A DNA stretch of 64,000 nt from Bacteroidota bacterium (lineage in GTDB: Bacteria; Bacteroidota; Bacteroidia; Bacteroidales; FEN-979): contig JAPLDI010000005.1 in NCBI GenBank assembly GCA_026391795.1, positions 30,381 through 94,380 of the forward strand, read 5' to 3'. Numbering within the stretch: position 1 is the first letter of the stretch; the number at the start of each line of letters is the position of its first letter. Below the pieces are notes generated by a model, which was given only the letters and a program-made list of their open reading frames with translations, was not told where the DNA came from and ran no database searches. Shown here in pieces: positions 45,887-55,205 of the stretch. The translations under genes were made by a program, and so were the position numbers.

Positions 45887-48682
45887 ATGAAAAAAAGATT
45901 TATTGAAGAATCATTCCCGGTCAAAGAAATCAGCATAGAGGGTGCAAAAGAGAAAAGTATTCGGCATGGCCATATTTCTACAATTCATCTATGGTGGTCA
46001 CGGAAACCTTTAACCGTTTCTCGTGCAGTGGTTCTCGGTGCATTACTTGATTCTGCTGATAATATTGATGAATACTCAAAACTTCGTGACCTTATAATTT
46101 CATCATCTAAATGGGAAAACCTTAATGACAAAAAATATATTGATCAAATTGAGAAATTACTAACAAAACAGAAAAAACAGGGTTTAAAGTTTCTTGATCC
46201 TTTTGGTGGCGGTGGGTCTATTCCTTTGGAAAGCGCAACTGTTGGAATGAAAACATACAGTTCAGACTACAACCCTGTTGCTGTATTTATTCAAAAGTGT
46301 ATACTCGAATACCCTACTTTATATGGTAAAATTGTCGATAGGATAACAGAAATAAATGGTTTTAAAACTACCATAAAAGTCAATCCACTTCTTGAAGATG
46401 TTAAGCATTATGCCTTAAAGGTTTTTGAAGAAGCAAAAAGAGAAATAAGTCAATATTTTATTTACGACCAAGACGAAAATATTTTGCCAATTGGTTATTA
46501 TTGGATGAGAACAGTAAAATGTACAAATCAATCCTGTGGCATTGAAATTCCGCTTACACCAAATTGGTGGCTTGCAAAAAAACCAAACAAAAAAATCACA
46601 CTTTATCCATACATTAAAAATAAAACTATTCAATTTAAAATTTATGGCCATGATCATGATCCCATACCTGAAGATTTTAACCCAGAAAACGGTTCTATTT
46701 CTCAGGCTATTACCACCTGCCCAAATTGTTCAAATGTAATTGATGCTGATGTATTGAAGCAGAATCTTAGAAGTGGCAAGGGTGGCGAAAGAATGATTGC
46801 GGTGATTGAACAAAAGCTAGACACATCAGGTAAATACTATCGTCTGGCAACAAAAAAGGATGTTGAAATATTTAATTCAGCCTCTAATTATCTTGAGAAT
46901 AAACGTACTGAGATGTTCGGGATTTTGGGATATGATCCCGTACCAGATGAAATTATTCAAACACCAATAAATAAAGAATACATTCCTGGGGCTCCATTAT
47001 ATAACTATACACCTGTGCTTCTTTATGGTTTGACAAAGTTTGGTGATCTCTTTAATTCACGTCAAAAACTTGCTAATATTACATTTCTTGATTACGTTAT
47101 TAAAATTCATAAACAAATTATTATTGATGGTCACAATGAGGATTATGCAAAAGCAATCGTTAGTTATTTATCCTTAATCCTTGATAGACTGGTTGATAAA
47201 AATTCCAATTTAGTCATTTATCATAAGTCTGGCGAAAAAATTGAGCATGTTTTCGGACGACAAGCATTATCAATGTCTTGGGATTATGCTGAATTAAATC
47301 CTTTTAGTGGAGTTAATGGTGATTGGACATCTGCTTTGGAATGGGTTCTACTTGCAATTGATGCCTGTTCAAAAGCCACTAAACTTATTCATAAAGAGAA
47401 TGTCCCAATTTGTACAGTTTGTTCTGCTACTGAGTTGCAACATCCCGACAATTTCTTTGATATCATAATTACTGACCCCCCTTATTATGACAACATACCT
47501 TATTCTAATTTATCAGATTATTTTTATGTATGGCTTAAACGGAGTACAAACAATCTTTATCCGGAATTATTCAGCACTCCGGTAACTCCAAAAACAAAAG
47601 AGATCATAGCAGATGAGCCTTTATTGCGAGGCCTAACAAAGAAGCAAGCAATAATATCGATCCCAACATTAAAAACGAAAGAAGTTTTTGAAGATTTACT
47701 TAAAAAAGCATTTGTAGAAATTTATCGCACTCTTAAACCTGAAGGTATTGCAGTTATTGTTTATGCTCACAAATCTACTGCTGGATGGGAAACAGTTGTT
47801 AATGCTTTATTGGATTGTGGTTTAGTTATTACATCAAGTTGGCCGTTAAGTACCGAACTCCAAACAAGGTTAAGGGCAACTGATTCTGCAACTTTATCAT
47901 CCTCAATTTATATTGTCGCCCGTAAAATTAACAAGCAAGGGACTGGATTCTATAATGAGGTAAAAGAAGAGATGAAACAATATCTTGCTGAAAAACTTGA
48001 TAAAATGTGGGCAGAAGGCATTACCGGAGCTGATTTCTTTATTGCCGCCATTGGATCAGGTATTGAAATTTTTGGTAAGTATGAAAAAGTGATGGATTAT
48101 GAAGGCAATTTAAAACGTGCTGATGTGTTGCTCGATGATATTCGTGAAATAGTAATGCAATATACTGTTAGGCAAATTTTGCATAATGGTTTTTCAGGCG
48201 AAATATCTGACCTTGCAAAATTTTATGTTATCTGGCGTTTCAGTTTCGGCGAGGCGAAGACAGAATTTGATGAAGCAAATAAATTGGCCCGTTCAGTCGG
48301 CATTGATTTATCTCATGAATGGACACATAAGGGCTTTATCAAAAAAGAAAATGAATTTATTCGAGTGCTTGGCCCTCAGAACAGAAAGATTGAAGAACTA
48401 AATGACTCTTTTGAAATCATAGATGTATTGCACCTCACTTTATTGCTATACGAAAAAGGTAAAAAAGATGAAATGATGCAATTACTCGCAGCCAGTGGAT
48501 TCGGCAAAAGTGAAGCATTTTTCCGGATTGCCCAGGCTGTATCTGAATCACTTGGCAAACTCACCCCTGATAGTAAGGAGAAAAAGCTTTTAGATGGCTT
48601 CCTTGGGGGTAAGGAACGTATCAAATCAGAGGTGGTAAGAACAAAAATCATAAAAGACCAGCAATTAGATATTGAATTTTAA
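45887..48682 (+). CDS. DUF1156 adenine-specific DNA methyltransferase
   Basis: The 931-aa protein opens with the DUF1156 signature (FIEESFPVKEISIEGAKEKSIRHGH, then STIHLWWSRKPLTVSRAVVLGALL). Two methyltransferase motifs lie far apart: DPFGGGGSIPLES (SAM-binding, about residue 104) and TDPPYYDNIPYSNLSDY (catalytic DPPY, about 530). Between them are paired Cys motifs (CTNQSC about 212, CPNC about 278) that form a zinc ribbon. It probably methylates N6 of adenine to mark host DNA for the linked helicase and ATPase. There is 11 bp to the next gene. Confidence 0.92.
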   Translation: MKKRFIEESFPVKEISIEGAKEKSIRHGHISTIHLWWSRKPLTVSRAVVLGALLDSADNIDEYSKLRDLIISSSKWENLNDKKYIDQIEKLLTKQKKQGLKFLDPFGGGGSIPLESATVGMKTYSSDYNPVAVFIQKCILEYPTLYGKIVDRITEINGFKTTIKVNPLLEDVKHYALKVFEEAKREISQYFIYDQDENILPIGYYWMRTVKCTNQSCGIEIPLTPNWWLAKKPNKKITLYPYIKNKTIQFKIYGHDHDPIPEDFNPENGSISQAITTCPNCSNVIDADVLKQNLRSGKGGERMIAVIEQKLDTSGKYYRLATKKDVEIFNSASNYLENKRTEMFGILGYDPVPDEIIQTPINKEYIPGAPLYNYTPVLLYGLTKFGDLFNSRQKLANITFLDYVIKIHKQIIIDGHNEDYAKAIVSYLSLILDRLVDKNSNLVIYHKSGEKIEHVFGRQALSMSWDYAELNPFSGVNGDWTSALEWVLLAIDACSKATKLIHKENVPICTVCSATELQHPDNFFDIIITDPPYYDNIPYSNLSDYFYVWLKRSTNNLYPELFSTPVTPKTKEIIADEPLLRGLTKKQAIISIPTLKTKEVFEDLLKKAFVEIYRTLKPEGIAVIVYAHKSTAGWETVVNALLDCGLVITSSWPLSTELQTRLRATDSATLSSSIYIVARKINKQGTGFYNEVKEEMKQYLAEKLDKMWAEGITGADFFIAAIGSGIEIFGKYEKVMDYEGNLKRADVLLDDIREIVMQYTVRQILHNGFSGEISDLAKFYVIWRFSFGEAKTEFDEANKLARSVGIDLSHEWTHKGFIKKENEFIRVLGPQNRKIEELNDSFEIIDVLHLTLLLYEKGKKDEMMQLLAASGFGKSEAFFRIAQAVSESLGKLTPDSKEKKLLDGFLGGKERIKSEVVRTKIIKDQQLDIEF

Positions 48683-48693
48683 AGATTTTAAAT

Positions 48694-51267
48694 ATGGCAC
48701 GCTTTGAAACAATAGCTGTTCCTCACGACGACATCTCAAAAGGCAGATTCACAATGGATGTGTATGCCGCCAATTTGTGGGAAGTGTTCAATCAAACCAA
48801 ATCATGTCCTGTCGAATACAAGGATTCAAAGGAATTTTTCAATAAAACCTATCTTACTGTCGAGATGCATAACCTCCTTGCAGCGGTTGAGCAACGAATG
48901 CAGGGGAAAGGTACCGATCCTGTTATTCAATTGCAAACTCCTTTTGGGGGTGGAAAAACGCACACTTTAATTGCGCTATATCATAAGGCAACCGAGTGGA
49001 AAGCAAATACCGTGGTTATTGTAGGGGAAGACATTAATACAGGTAGCGACATCTCAAAATTTGATACCCTCTGGGGTTTGCTTGAAAAGCAACTCACAGG
49101 AAAAATAAAAGATTTTAATGGACCCATTCCCCCTGGTGGTGAACAGTTAAAGAGGTTATTGGAAGAATATTCACCCATTTTAATTCTGTTAGATGAGTTG
49201 ATTCCATATTTGAACAAAGCAGATGCGGTAGATGCAGGAAATAAAAAAACGCTTTGTTCGTTGACATTAACTTTTCTTCAATCCCTTACCAATGTAATCA
49301 GTTCTGTCCCTAATGCCTGTCTTGTTTTTACTACCACGCCAAGCAACCCTTATGACAGAACAGAAAGAGGATTACGCCTTGTCAAAGACCTGCAAACTAT
49401 AACTGGCCGGAAAGATACAGCAAAATCACCTGTGCAGGATGATGAAGTGAGTCACATTATCCGTGCTCGTTTATTTAAAAAGATTGATAAAAAAGAGGCT
49501 GATAAAGTAATCAACGAATTCATAGATTATATTGAGAAGAGTTCATTACTTCCACCGGATATCCCTCCTACTGAATATCGTAAAAAATTTCAGGCATCTT
49601 ATCCCTTTTTGCCTGAAGTGATTGATGTATTGTATCAGCGTTGGGGCAGTTTTTCGGAATTTCAGCGCACACGTGGAGTATTGCGTTTACTTGCATTAGT
49701 AGTTCATTCGGCAAAAGAAAAAGGCATTCCATATATTTCATTAGCTGATTTCGATTTGTCCATACAGGATTTACGTCGAGAGCTTATTAAATTCACCGGT
49801 GCTCAATTCGAATCCATTATTGTAAAAGATATTACGTCACCTGAAAGTGGAGCAAACAAACTGAATCGGAAAGTTCCAGAATCATGTCGTAGCCTAAAGC
49901 TTGGTTCCAGGACAGCATCTGCAATCTTCATGTATTCATTTACTGGTGGAATTGAAAGAGGGATTACACTAAATGAAGCAAAACGAGTTGCCACTACAAT
50001 GGATAATCTTGCCTCCGTGATTAGTGATGTTCTTGAAGAATCAAAAAATTGTATGTTTTATTTGAAACATACAGGAACTCAATATCTGTTTACTACAGAA
50101 CCTACGCTTTACAGTATTGTAAATGTAAAGATGGACAATATCAAGCCAGCACCAGTTGAAGAATTGCAACGTAAAATATTTAATGAAAATATCAACAACA
50201 ATCGCTTACGTGACTATTATCATCCAAAGGTAAACAATGATGTTCCTGATACAACAGAATTCAAATTAGTTGTGTTTCCGGAACGTGACGATAATAATAT
50301 CAATGAATTAATTGAAAAGAAAGGGAGTTCTCCTCGTGTAAACCGGAATACCATCTTTCCTATGATACCCGTTGATTCCGAAAAAAGCAGGTTTGAGAAT
50401 ATTCTAAAAAAGTATCTTGCTTACGAAGAAATAAGCAAAGACTCGACATTTAATTTATCAACACAGCAATTATCTGAAGTATTACAGGAATTGAAAAAAA
50501 TGAAAGGTAATCTGAAAGATGACCTTCGAAATCTTTACCGTATCGTGCTAATACCTGACAAATCTGGTTTTAAAGAAATGGATTTAGGCATACCCACATA
50601 TGGTGACACTACAAAACTCGATGATGAGATTTTTAGCCGTCTCAAATCTGACGGTGATATCCTTCAAAGGATTGTTCCAGTTGTTATAAAAGAAAAATAT
50701 CTCAAGGATAAGAAGTTTGTTCATATTGATCCTATTTACACCGCAAGCCTTACTACCCGGGGCGAGACTCGTTTTGAAACCAAAGACGTTCTATTATCCT
50801 GCATTCATGAAGGTGTTAAAAACGGCGTATTTGGTGTTGGTGTTTTAGAAGAAGACAAACCTATATGTAAATTCTTCAAAGAGCCATTATCTATTCTTGA
50901 ATATGGGGATTACATTATTATTGAAGCATCAATTTGCAAAGAACAAAAGCAAAAGGAGAGGCAGGAACTGGAAAACAAAGAACAAGGTAAATTGCCGGAT
51001 TCAACAGGTTTGGAAATTGGTGAACCAGTTCCTGGCAAAGCCAAGCCCCAGGATGGACAATTTGCAACACCTACTATGAAGGAAGTGAAGTTACATTTTT
51101 ACGTGCCCCATGGCAAAACTTCCAGCCTGGTAGGCATGCTTAACCTCTTACAACGTAATTTCCAGAAACTTGATATAACTATTCATGCTACCCAAGGTGA
51201 AATCAGCGAACAGGACCACGAAGATAAAATCAAAGAAACCCTAAGGCAAATGGGAATTGATGTTTAA
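48694..51267 (+). CDS. DUF499 AAA-like ATPase
   Basis: The 857-aa DUF499 protein has Walker A QTPFGGGKTHTLIALYH (about 81-97) and Walker B PILILLDELIPYL (about 161-173), followed by FLQSLTNVISSVPNACLVFTTTPSNPYD with an Arg-finger-like segment. The C-terminal 300 residues lack recognisable motifs. DUF499 ATPases repeatedly sit next to DUF1156 methyltransferases and SF2 helicases in defence islands. It completes a helicase-methylase-ATPase set that, from memory, defence-annotation schemes call Hma; the actual effector activity is not evident in this protein and is more likely in the helicase. Confidence 0.92.
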   Translation: MARFETIAVPHDDISKGRFTMDVYAANLWEVFNQTKSCPVEYKDSKEFFNKTYLTVEMHNLLAAVEQRMQGKGTDPVIQLQTPFGGGKTHTLIALYHKATEWKANTVVIVGEDINTGSDISKFDTLWGLLEKQLTGKIKDFNGPIPPGGEQLKRLLEEYSPILILLDELIPYLNKADAVDAGNKKTLCSLTLTFLQSLTNVISSVPNACLVFTTTPSNPYDRTERGLRLVKDLQTITGRKDTAKSPVQDDEVSHIIRARLFKKIDKKEADKVINEFIDYIEKSSLLPPDIPPTEYRKKFQASYPFLPEVIDVLYQRWGSFSEFQRTRGVLRLLALVVHSAKEKGIPYISLADFDLSIQDLRRELIKFTGAQFESIIVKDITSPESGANKLNRKVPESCRSLKLGSRTASAIFMYSFTGGIERGITLNEAKRVATTMDNLASVISDVLEESKNCMFYLKHTGTQYLFTTEPTLYSIVNVKMDNIKPAPVEELQRKIFNENINNNRLRDYYHPKVNNDVPDTTEFKLVVFPERDDNNINELIEKKGSSPRVNRNTIFPMIPVDSEKSRFENILKKYLAYEEISKDSTFNLSTQQLSEVLQELKKMKGNLKDDLRNLYRIVLIPDKSGFKEMDLGIPTYGDTTKLDDEIFSRLKSDGDILQRIVPVVIKEKYLKDKKFVHIDPIYTASLTTRGETRFETKDVLLSCIHEGVKNGVFGVGVLEEDKPICKFFKEPLSILEYGDYIIIEASICKEQKQKERQELENKEQGKLPDSTGLEIGEPVPGKAKPQDGQFATPTMKEVKLHFYVPHGKTSSLVGMLNLLQRNFQKLDITIHATQGEISEQDHEDKIKETLRQMGIDV

Positions 51268-51420
51268 CCTATGGATAATTAAGAATAAAACGATTTTTCA
51301 CTTATAACCAATTGTATATATTACCTGACTCTGCAAATAACATCTCATTCCATAGAAGAAACGCTCAGGTAGCCTGCAAATAAGTTAGATAAGGATAAAA
51401 ATAATCAGCAAGTAGGATAA
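51268..51420. other. Spacer between convergent genes, no clear feature
   Basis: The 153-bp AT-rich gap between the ATPase and the small leftward gene has no strong hairpin with U-tract that I can see. TGCAAATAA occurs twice (about 51333 and 51377). Confidence 0.4.
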
Positions 51421-51618
51421 CTAAGCTGTCAGGATGACATTTGCCGCAGAGATTTGAGAGTTCTTTTCTTTAATTTGATACTCTCTTCTGACGGCCTCCA
51501 TTTGTTTGTCAATTTCAGTAATTACTTCGACATCCTTTGGTTGATCTAAATAGATAACTTTCTGATCATCCTTCAGGCGGCCAATCATTTCCTGGTATTT
51601 ACTAATTTTCTCTGTCAT
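51421..51618 (-). CDS. 65-aa protein coupled to the peptidase-like gene
   Basis: The 65-aa product (MTEKISKYQEMIGRLKDDQK ...) is charged, probably helical with coiled-coil character, and has no signal peptide. Its ATG directly abuts the TAA stop of the upstream peptidase-like gene with no gap, which indicates translational coupling and a shared function. A regulator or immunity partner of that protein is a reasonable guess; I recognise no family. Confidence 0.7.
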   Translation of the reverse strand: MTEKISKYQEMIGRLKDDQKVIYLDQPKDVEVITEIDKQMEAVRREYQIKEKNSQISAANVILTA

Positions 51619-53154
51619 TTAGTAGCCCTTTAAATTGTGTGTGTATATCTGAAATTTGTGCAAAGGTACAGTATTTTTAATAAATAGTCGTGAAGCTGGG
51701 TCAAAAGTGACTATAGTATCATTGTAGGCAGCTAATAACAATGGTTTTACTATAAATAACTTAGCTTCTGTGGCATCTATAATTATAAGTCCTAAGGCTT
51801 CACCCCTTTTTATATCATCTTTTGAACTTATTTCTGTCACCCATATAAATTTCGGCATTGCAGTCTCCAGGATTACCACCTTTAACTCATCCTGAATAGT
51901 CTGATTCAAAGCTACTTCATTTTTATAAGATCTACTTGAAGTTAGATAAAATCTTATAAACAATTCTGTGTTATCAACTAATGGGAGCATACCACCTAAT
52001 AAATATCTGATTGCAAAACTCTTTGCTTCATATGCTTCAAGATAAATTTTAGTATAAAATGGAGCTATGAAATGAGTTATTTTACAGGCATCCCAATCAG
52101 CTTTACCATAGTATTTTGCTGGAGTTTCTAAAAGTGATTTTTGAAATGCTGGATGGTTGTCATCAATGAAAATAAATTCTTTCTCGATACTGTCAAAGTC
52201 GAAAAATTTCAGATTCTTTATTGCTATTTTGTCACTAATCGCTGAATCCACAAACTTTTCTTCTAATAAATTATCAATCATTAGATCTTCAATCTTAGAA
52301 TGTCCTATGCATAACATAGCATGTGCGACCGTAGTAGGTGGTCCGTTTTCAATACCAACGATTATTGGGAGTCCACTTTCCACATAACAACTAAGTAATC
52401 TTTCAAAATCATCTAAAAATTGCACTTTTGAATAGATACGAGTCCCAAAACCAAATTCTTTCAGGGCAAATGATATTTGTTGGATATTTAACCCCTTTGA
52501 TGGTATTTGTCGTTCAGATGAAACCTTATTCAGGGTCTCAATAATTTTTGATGGGAGTACGGGTTTATATTCAGCATATTTATTACTGAAGTATTCCATA
52601 ATAGCCCAAACAGTAGTTTCAGCGCAAGTTATCGTTTCTGTATCCTGAGATGAATGCGGGAACCCTTCTATTGTAAACTTTATGCAATCAACAGTAGATG
52701 GAATTTTCACAGTGCAAACATTAAAATTTTTTTCCTTTTTTGCATTCGGTGAAAGAACACTTCTGCCTATTATATGTGGAACAGTTGGACGAATAACGAT
52801 AAACCCCAAGTATCTGTTCGAAAGATCTTCCACATCTTCTTGCCTGCGAAACATTTCATCCTTTATTTCTCCGTCAAATAATGAAACTCTAATACAGTCC
52901 CTATTGTAGCTGTTTAGTTTGGATGAAAAATAGTGATAGTAACTATCTCTAAAGACCTTATCAACATAAGGTATTTCAATTAATGCATATAATGTGTCAA
53001 TGTATTGTTCAAAATGTTTTTCAAGTATAAAATCTTTAATAATTTTTGAATAAGCCTCGTGTAAACCAAATTCAGTCACTAACAATTTCCTAATTTGTTC
53101 AGTGAGGTCAGCTTTCGGAGTTATATATTTCTCAATTGTCATGTATGTCATCAT
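51619..53154 (-). CDS. Papain/C39-like cysteine peptidase candidate
   Basis: The product (511 aa from ATG 53154, or 507-537 aa with other in-frame starts) has no close match I recognise, but a central region fits a papain-like fold. An oxyanion Gln lies in HSSQDTETITCAETTVWAIM, where the Cys is seven residues after Gln. A catalytic His follows in TTVAHAMLCIGHS and an Asp in FIFIDDNHPAF. Residues 1-26 of the longest reading form a hydrophobic stretch that is probably untranslated. N- and C-terminal domains are unknown. It could be a protease-type effector in a defence or toxin module, coupled with the 65-aa gene; that is inference. Confidence 0.65.
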   Translation of the reverse strand: MMTYMTIEKYITPKADLTEQIRKLLVTEFGLHEAYSKIIKDFILEKHFEQYIDTLYALIEIPYVDKVFRDSYYHYFSSKLNSYNRDCIRVSLFDGEIKDEMFRRQEDVEDLSNRYLGFIVIRPTVPHIIGRSVLSPNAKKEKNFNVCTVKIPSTVDCIKFTIEGFPHSSQDTETITCAETTVWAIMEYFSNKYAEYKPVLPSKIIETLNKVSSERQIPSKGLNIQQISFALKEFGFGTRIYSKVQFLDDFERLLSCYVESGLPIIVGIENGPPTTVAHAMLCIGHSKIEDLMIDNLLEEKFVDSAISDKIAIKNLKFFDFDSIEKEFIFIDDNHPAFQKSLLETPAKYYGKADWDACKITHFIAPFYTKIYLEAYEAKSFAIRYLLGGMLPLVDNTELFIRFYLTSSRSYKNEVALNQTIQDELKVVILETAMPKFIWVTEISSKDDIKRGEALGLIIIDATEAKLFIVKPLLLAAYNDTIVTFDPASRLFIKNTVPLHKFQIYTHNLKGY

Positions 53155-53232
53155 TTTCACCAAAGTTAATAAAAATATTAAAAAAGGAAACAACCAAATA
53201 TTTATTTCAGTGATTACAATTTCCAAATACAC

Positions 53233-53380
53233 ATGGTTCTATATTTTTATGGAGGTTGAGGTGAAAAACATTGAAAATTGGCCATTTTTTATAGTCGTAT
53301 TTTTTATGGTTTGAATATATCACTATCTTTGGGTAGATAAAGAAAGGAGCAAAACAGAAGAGAAACCGAATATTTTAAGT
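53233..53380. other. Divergent promoter region of peptidase gene and RNA
   Basis: This spacer carries the rightward -7 box and no ORF of note. It is AT-rich. TTTG occurs at 53310-53313 but only 10 bp before the -7 box, so it is not a regular -33 element. Confidence 0.4.
53324..53331 (+). promoter_or_regulatory. Predicted -7 box for the structured RNA
   Basis: TATCTTTG matches TAnnTTTG; transcription would begin near 53338, about 46 nt ahead of the first paired base of the structured RNA. Confidence 0.5.
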
Positions 53381-53383
53381 TTT

Positions 53384-53541
53384 AGCGTTTAGCTGAACCT
53401 GCTGTCGAAACCAACCACAGTATTAGATTACCACAGGAAGTAAGCAAAACGCCACGTTAAGGCGTGGGCGTTGCTTATTTGTGGTAAGGGTCCGTGGTTG
53501 GACCTCGATAACGGTAAGTATTCTGCTCACGCTGTTTTTTT
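53384..53541 (+). ncRNA. Predicted rod-shaped structured RNA, about 160 nt
   Basis: Several nested pairings close one long rod. P1 is AGCGT(53384-53388)/ACGCT(53529-53533) with AGC/GCT inside it. Next come TCGA/TCGA (53405-53408 / 53505-53508), CCAACCAC/GTGGTTGG (53411-53418 / 53494-53501), TTACCACA/TGTGGTAA (53428-53435 / 53480-53487), TAAGC/GCTTA (53441-53445 / 53473-53477) and an apical CCACG/CGTGG hairpin with a TTAAGG loop (53452-53467). It is followed by a run of seven T (53535-53541), as at an intrinsic terminator. All paired segments come in the correct nested order, which is hard to obtain by chance. It may be an independent RNA or a leader of the following genes; I do not know the family. 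Confidence 0.7.
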
Positions 53542-53664
53542 GTATCCTTTTATAATAATATGATCCAGATGATTTTATCATTTTGAAAATATTGGAGGGT
53601 AGGTGTTCGCGACTGAAAGCGACAGACTACTGACCTCAATCAAGAGACTAATAACCCGAAAGAA
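53542..53664. other. Leader between RNA and unknown gene pair
   Basis: The 123 bp contain a short inverted segment (GTTCGCGAC / GCGACAG around 53603-53630) and no ORF. No second -7 box is obvious, so the next genes may depend on readthrough from the RNA promoter. Confidence 0.35.
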
Positions 53665-53907
53665 ATGAAAACAGTTAATTCACTCATGGACGAGTATATC
53701 CAATATTTTGGCAATGAGCCACCGTTCCCCCCCAAACACATAATGGAAACATTAGTAAAAATGAAGAAAGAGGGTAGGTTTGAAGGAGTAATAAAATCCC
53801 TTGAACCGTATAAAGATGAACTAAGAAATGAGATTGAGAATATTTCAGGTGAGGAAATGGGGTTGTCTAATCCATTTTTTAAGATTGATTTTAATAAAGA
53901 AAAATGA
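53665..53907 (+). CDS. 80-aa protein, unknown
   Basis: This 80-aa product (MKTVNSLMDEYIQYFGNEPPFPPKHIMETLVKMKKEGRF ...) is acidic-basic mixed and predicted helical, without signal peptide or membrane segment. Its stop overlaps the start of the 242-aa gene by 4 bp (ATGA). It follows the structured RNA by about 120 nt. No family recognised; the tight pairing suggests a toxin-antitoxin-like or regulator/effector relation, but nothing in the sequence proves it. Confidence 0.65.
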   Translation: MKTVNSLMDEYIQYFGNEPPFPPKHIMETLVKMKKEGRFEGVIKSLEPYKDELRNEIENISGEEMGLSNPFFKIDFNKEK

Positions 53908-54632
53908 AGACAAAAATTATCACGAAGAATGGCGCTTACATTGTAGTAACTGAGGGGGGAACTTTATTGACTCCACTAGTGTCATTGGAGCAAGCGAAAC
54001 GGTACAAAACGGTGATAGACTCTTACCACAAAGAGAAGGAGAGGTTGGGGCCGGAGCCATCTATAACCAAAAAGGATACGAAGTTACCGGAAGCCTTGGA
54101 CATACCGTCACCCTTACCGGAATACTTGAAGACATTAAACTCGAAGTTGGATTTAAGTCAAGCAGGTCAAGGATTTATCATCTCAAGACCCGGACTAAAA
54201 ACCGAACAAAGTAAAATTAAGATTAGTTTCGGTGAAAAACAGGATACTCCAAAAATATCTGAAGAGAATCATCGAATGCTTATAAACGGGCTAATTCTGG
54301 AATACAAGAAGTACGCTTCAGAATTTTACGGTCCAAGTGTTGAAAGGATATCTCAAAGGTTCAAAACGTATGTCTTGAAAGAAATCCCTGAAATTCCTGA
54401 ATCAATAATTGATGAGGCTTTACATCATAAATATGATCAAGCTGACTTGTCCAAAGAAAACCTAAATAGAATAATATCGGAAATCAAATATTTAACACAA
54501 GCTACCGCGACCGAGCCACCAGATTTTAAAGATAAAGCCTTTCAAAGTAAGATAAAGGCGAACATTCTTATTATTTATCCAAATATTCCAACGGTATTAC
54601 TTGACGAAACATTCTATTATTGGAGTGAGTGA
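53904..54632 (+). CDS. 242-aa protein, unknown
   Basis: The 242-aa product has an N-terminal strand pair (KTKIITKNGAYIVVTEGGTLLTPLVSLEQAKRYKTV), a proline-rich linker (residues about 60-95) and a helical C-terminal half (FRxYVLKEIPEIPESIIDEAL-like and NIPTVLLDETFYYW repeats). Two similar-looking segments, EIPEIPESIIDEAL and YPNIPTVLLDETF, could be an internal repeat. No catalytic motif or membrane segment is visible. It overlaps the 80-aa gene and is probably co-translated with it. Confidence 0.65.
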   Translation: MKTKIITKNGAYIVVTEGGTLLTPLVSLEQAKRYKTVIDSYHKEKERLGPEPSITKKDTKLPEALDIPSPLPEYLKTLNSKLDLSQAGQGFIISRPGLKTEQSKIKISFGEKQDTPKISEENHRMLINGLILEYKKYASEFYGPSVERISQRFKTYVLKEIPEIPESIIDEALHHKYDQADLSKENLNRIISEIKYLTQATATEPPDFKDKAFQSKIKANILIIYPNIPTVLLDETFYYWSE

Positions 54633-54734
54633 TTGTTGTGGTATCCGGTCTTGCATCTGAACTCACTTCCATTATCAACCTTCGATTGTTGTCAATATAT
54701 TGAAGTATAAGCACAAGAACCAAAAAGAATAGGT

Positions 54735-55091
54735 GTGAAAAATTTTCTTAATCTGAATAAGCAAAGAGATAGGATAATCCTTGCAGTATTTTTAATCTGG
54801 TGTGTGGGACATTTGACATTATTTGTTATCGGGATTTCCCTATATACCCCAAGCAGGTATTATCATGTTAGTGGGGTTCCATTTCCTATTGAATATGCAG
54901 GCTCAAAGCATATTAGACAAAATTTTTTCCCTTTTGAGCATGTTAAATGGGGAGGGTATTCAGCTATACGGGTAAACTTTGATTGTGAGGCGTATGATTA
55001 TACCGAACTCTTTGTTTATACTGTCATTCCAATTTTTTTCTTTCTTGCATATCGGTTAATAAGACCTTTTCGCAAAGAAGGAATTACTTAA
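54735..55091 (+). CDS. 118-aa membrane protein, unknown
   Basis: The product has two hydrophobic helices (about 14-38 and 92-112) separated by an aromatic, tyrosine-rich loop, and begins at GTG 54735. It is 102 bp after the 242-aa gene on the same strand. No recognised family; it may be an accessory or effector that acts at the membrane. Confidence 0.55.
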   Translation: MKNFLNLNKQRDRIILAVFLIWCVGHLTLFVIGISLYTPSRYYHVSGVPFPIEYAGSKHIRQNFFPFEHVKWGGYSAIRVNFDCEAYDYTELFVYTVIPIFFFLAYRLIRPFRKEGIT

Positions 55092-55205
55092 TTCATCAAG
55101 GGGAGTTTTTTGTAATATTTCGTTCCAGAACTTCCCCAAAGACCCAATCCGAAATTTTTTACAGTTTTTTAACGTTCATATTCAAGATTAAAGCTAATAC
55201 AGTCC

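Noticed and set aside
42533-51267. DISARM system
   Set aside because: The helicase is DrmD-like, but drmA, drmB and drmC are absent, and the DUF499 ATPase is not part of DISARM.
53384-53541. 6S RNA or retron msr-msd
   Set aside because: The rod shape is like 6S RNA, but 6S would not be expected in a mobile island, and no reverse transcriptase is near, so a retron is not supported. Kept as an unclassified RNA.
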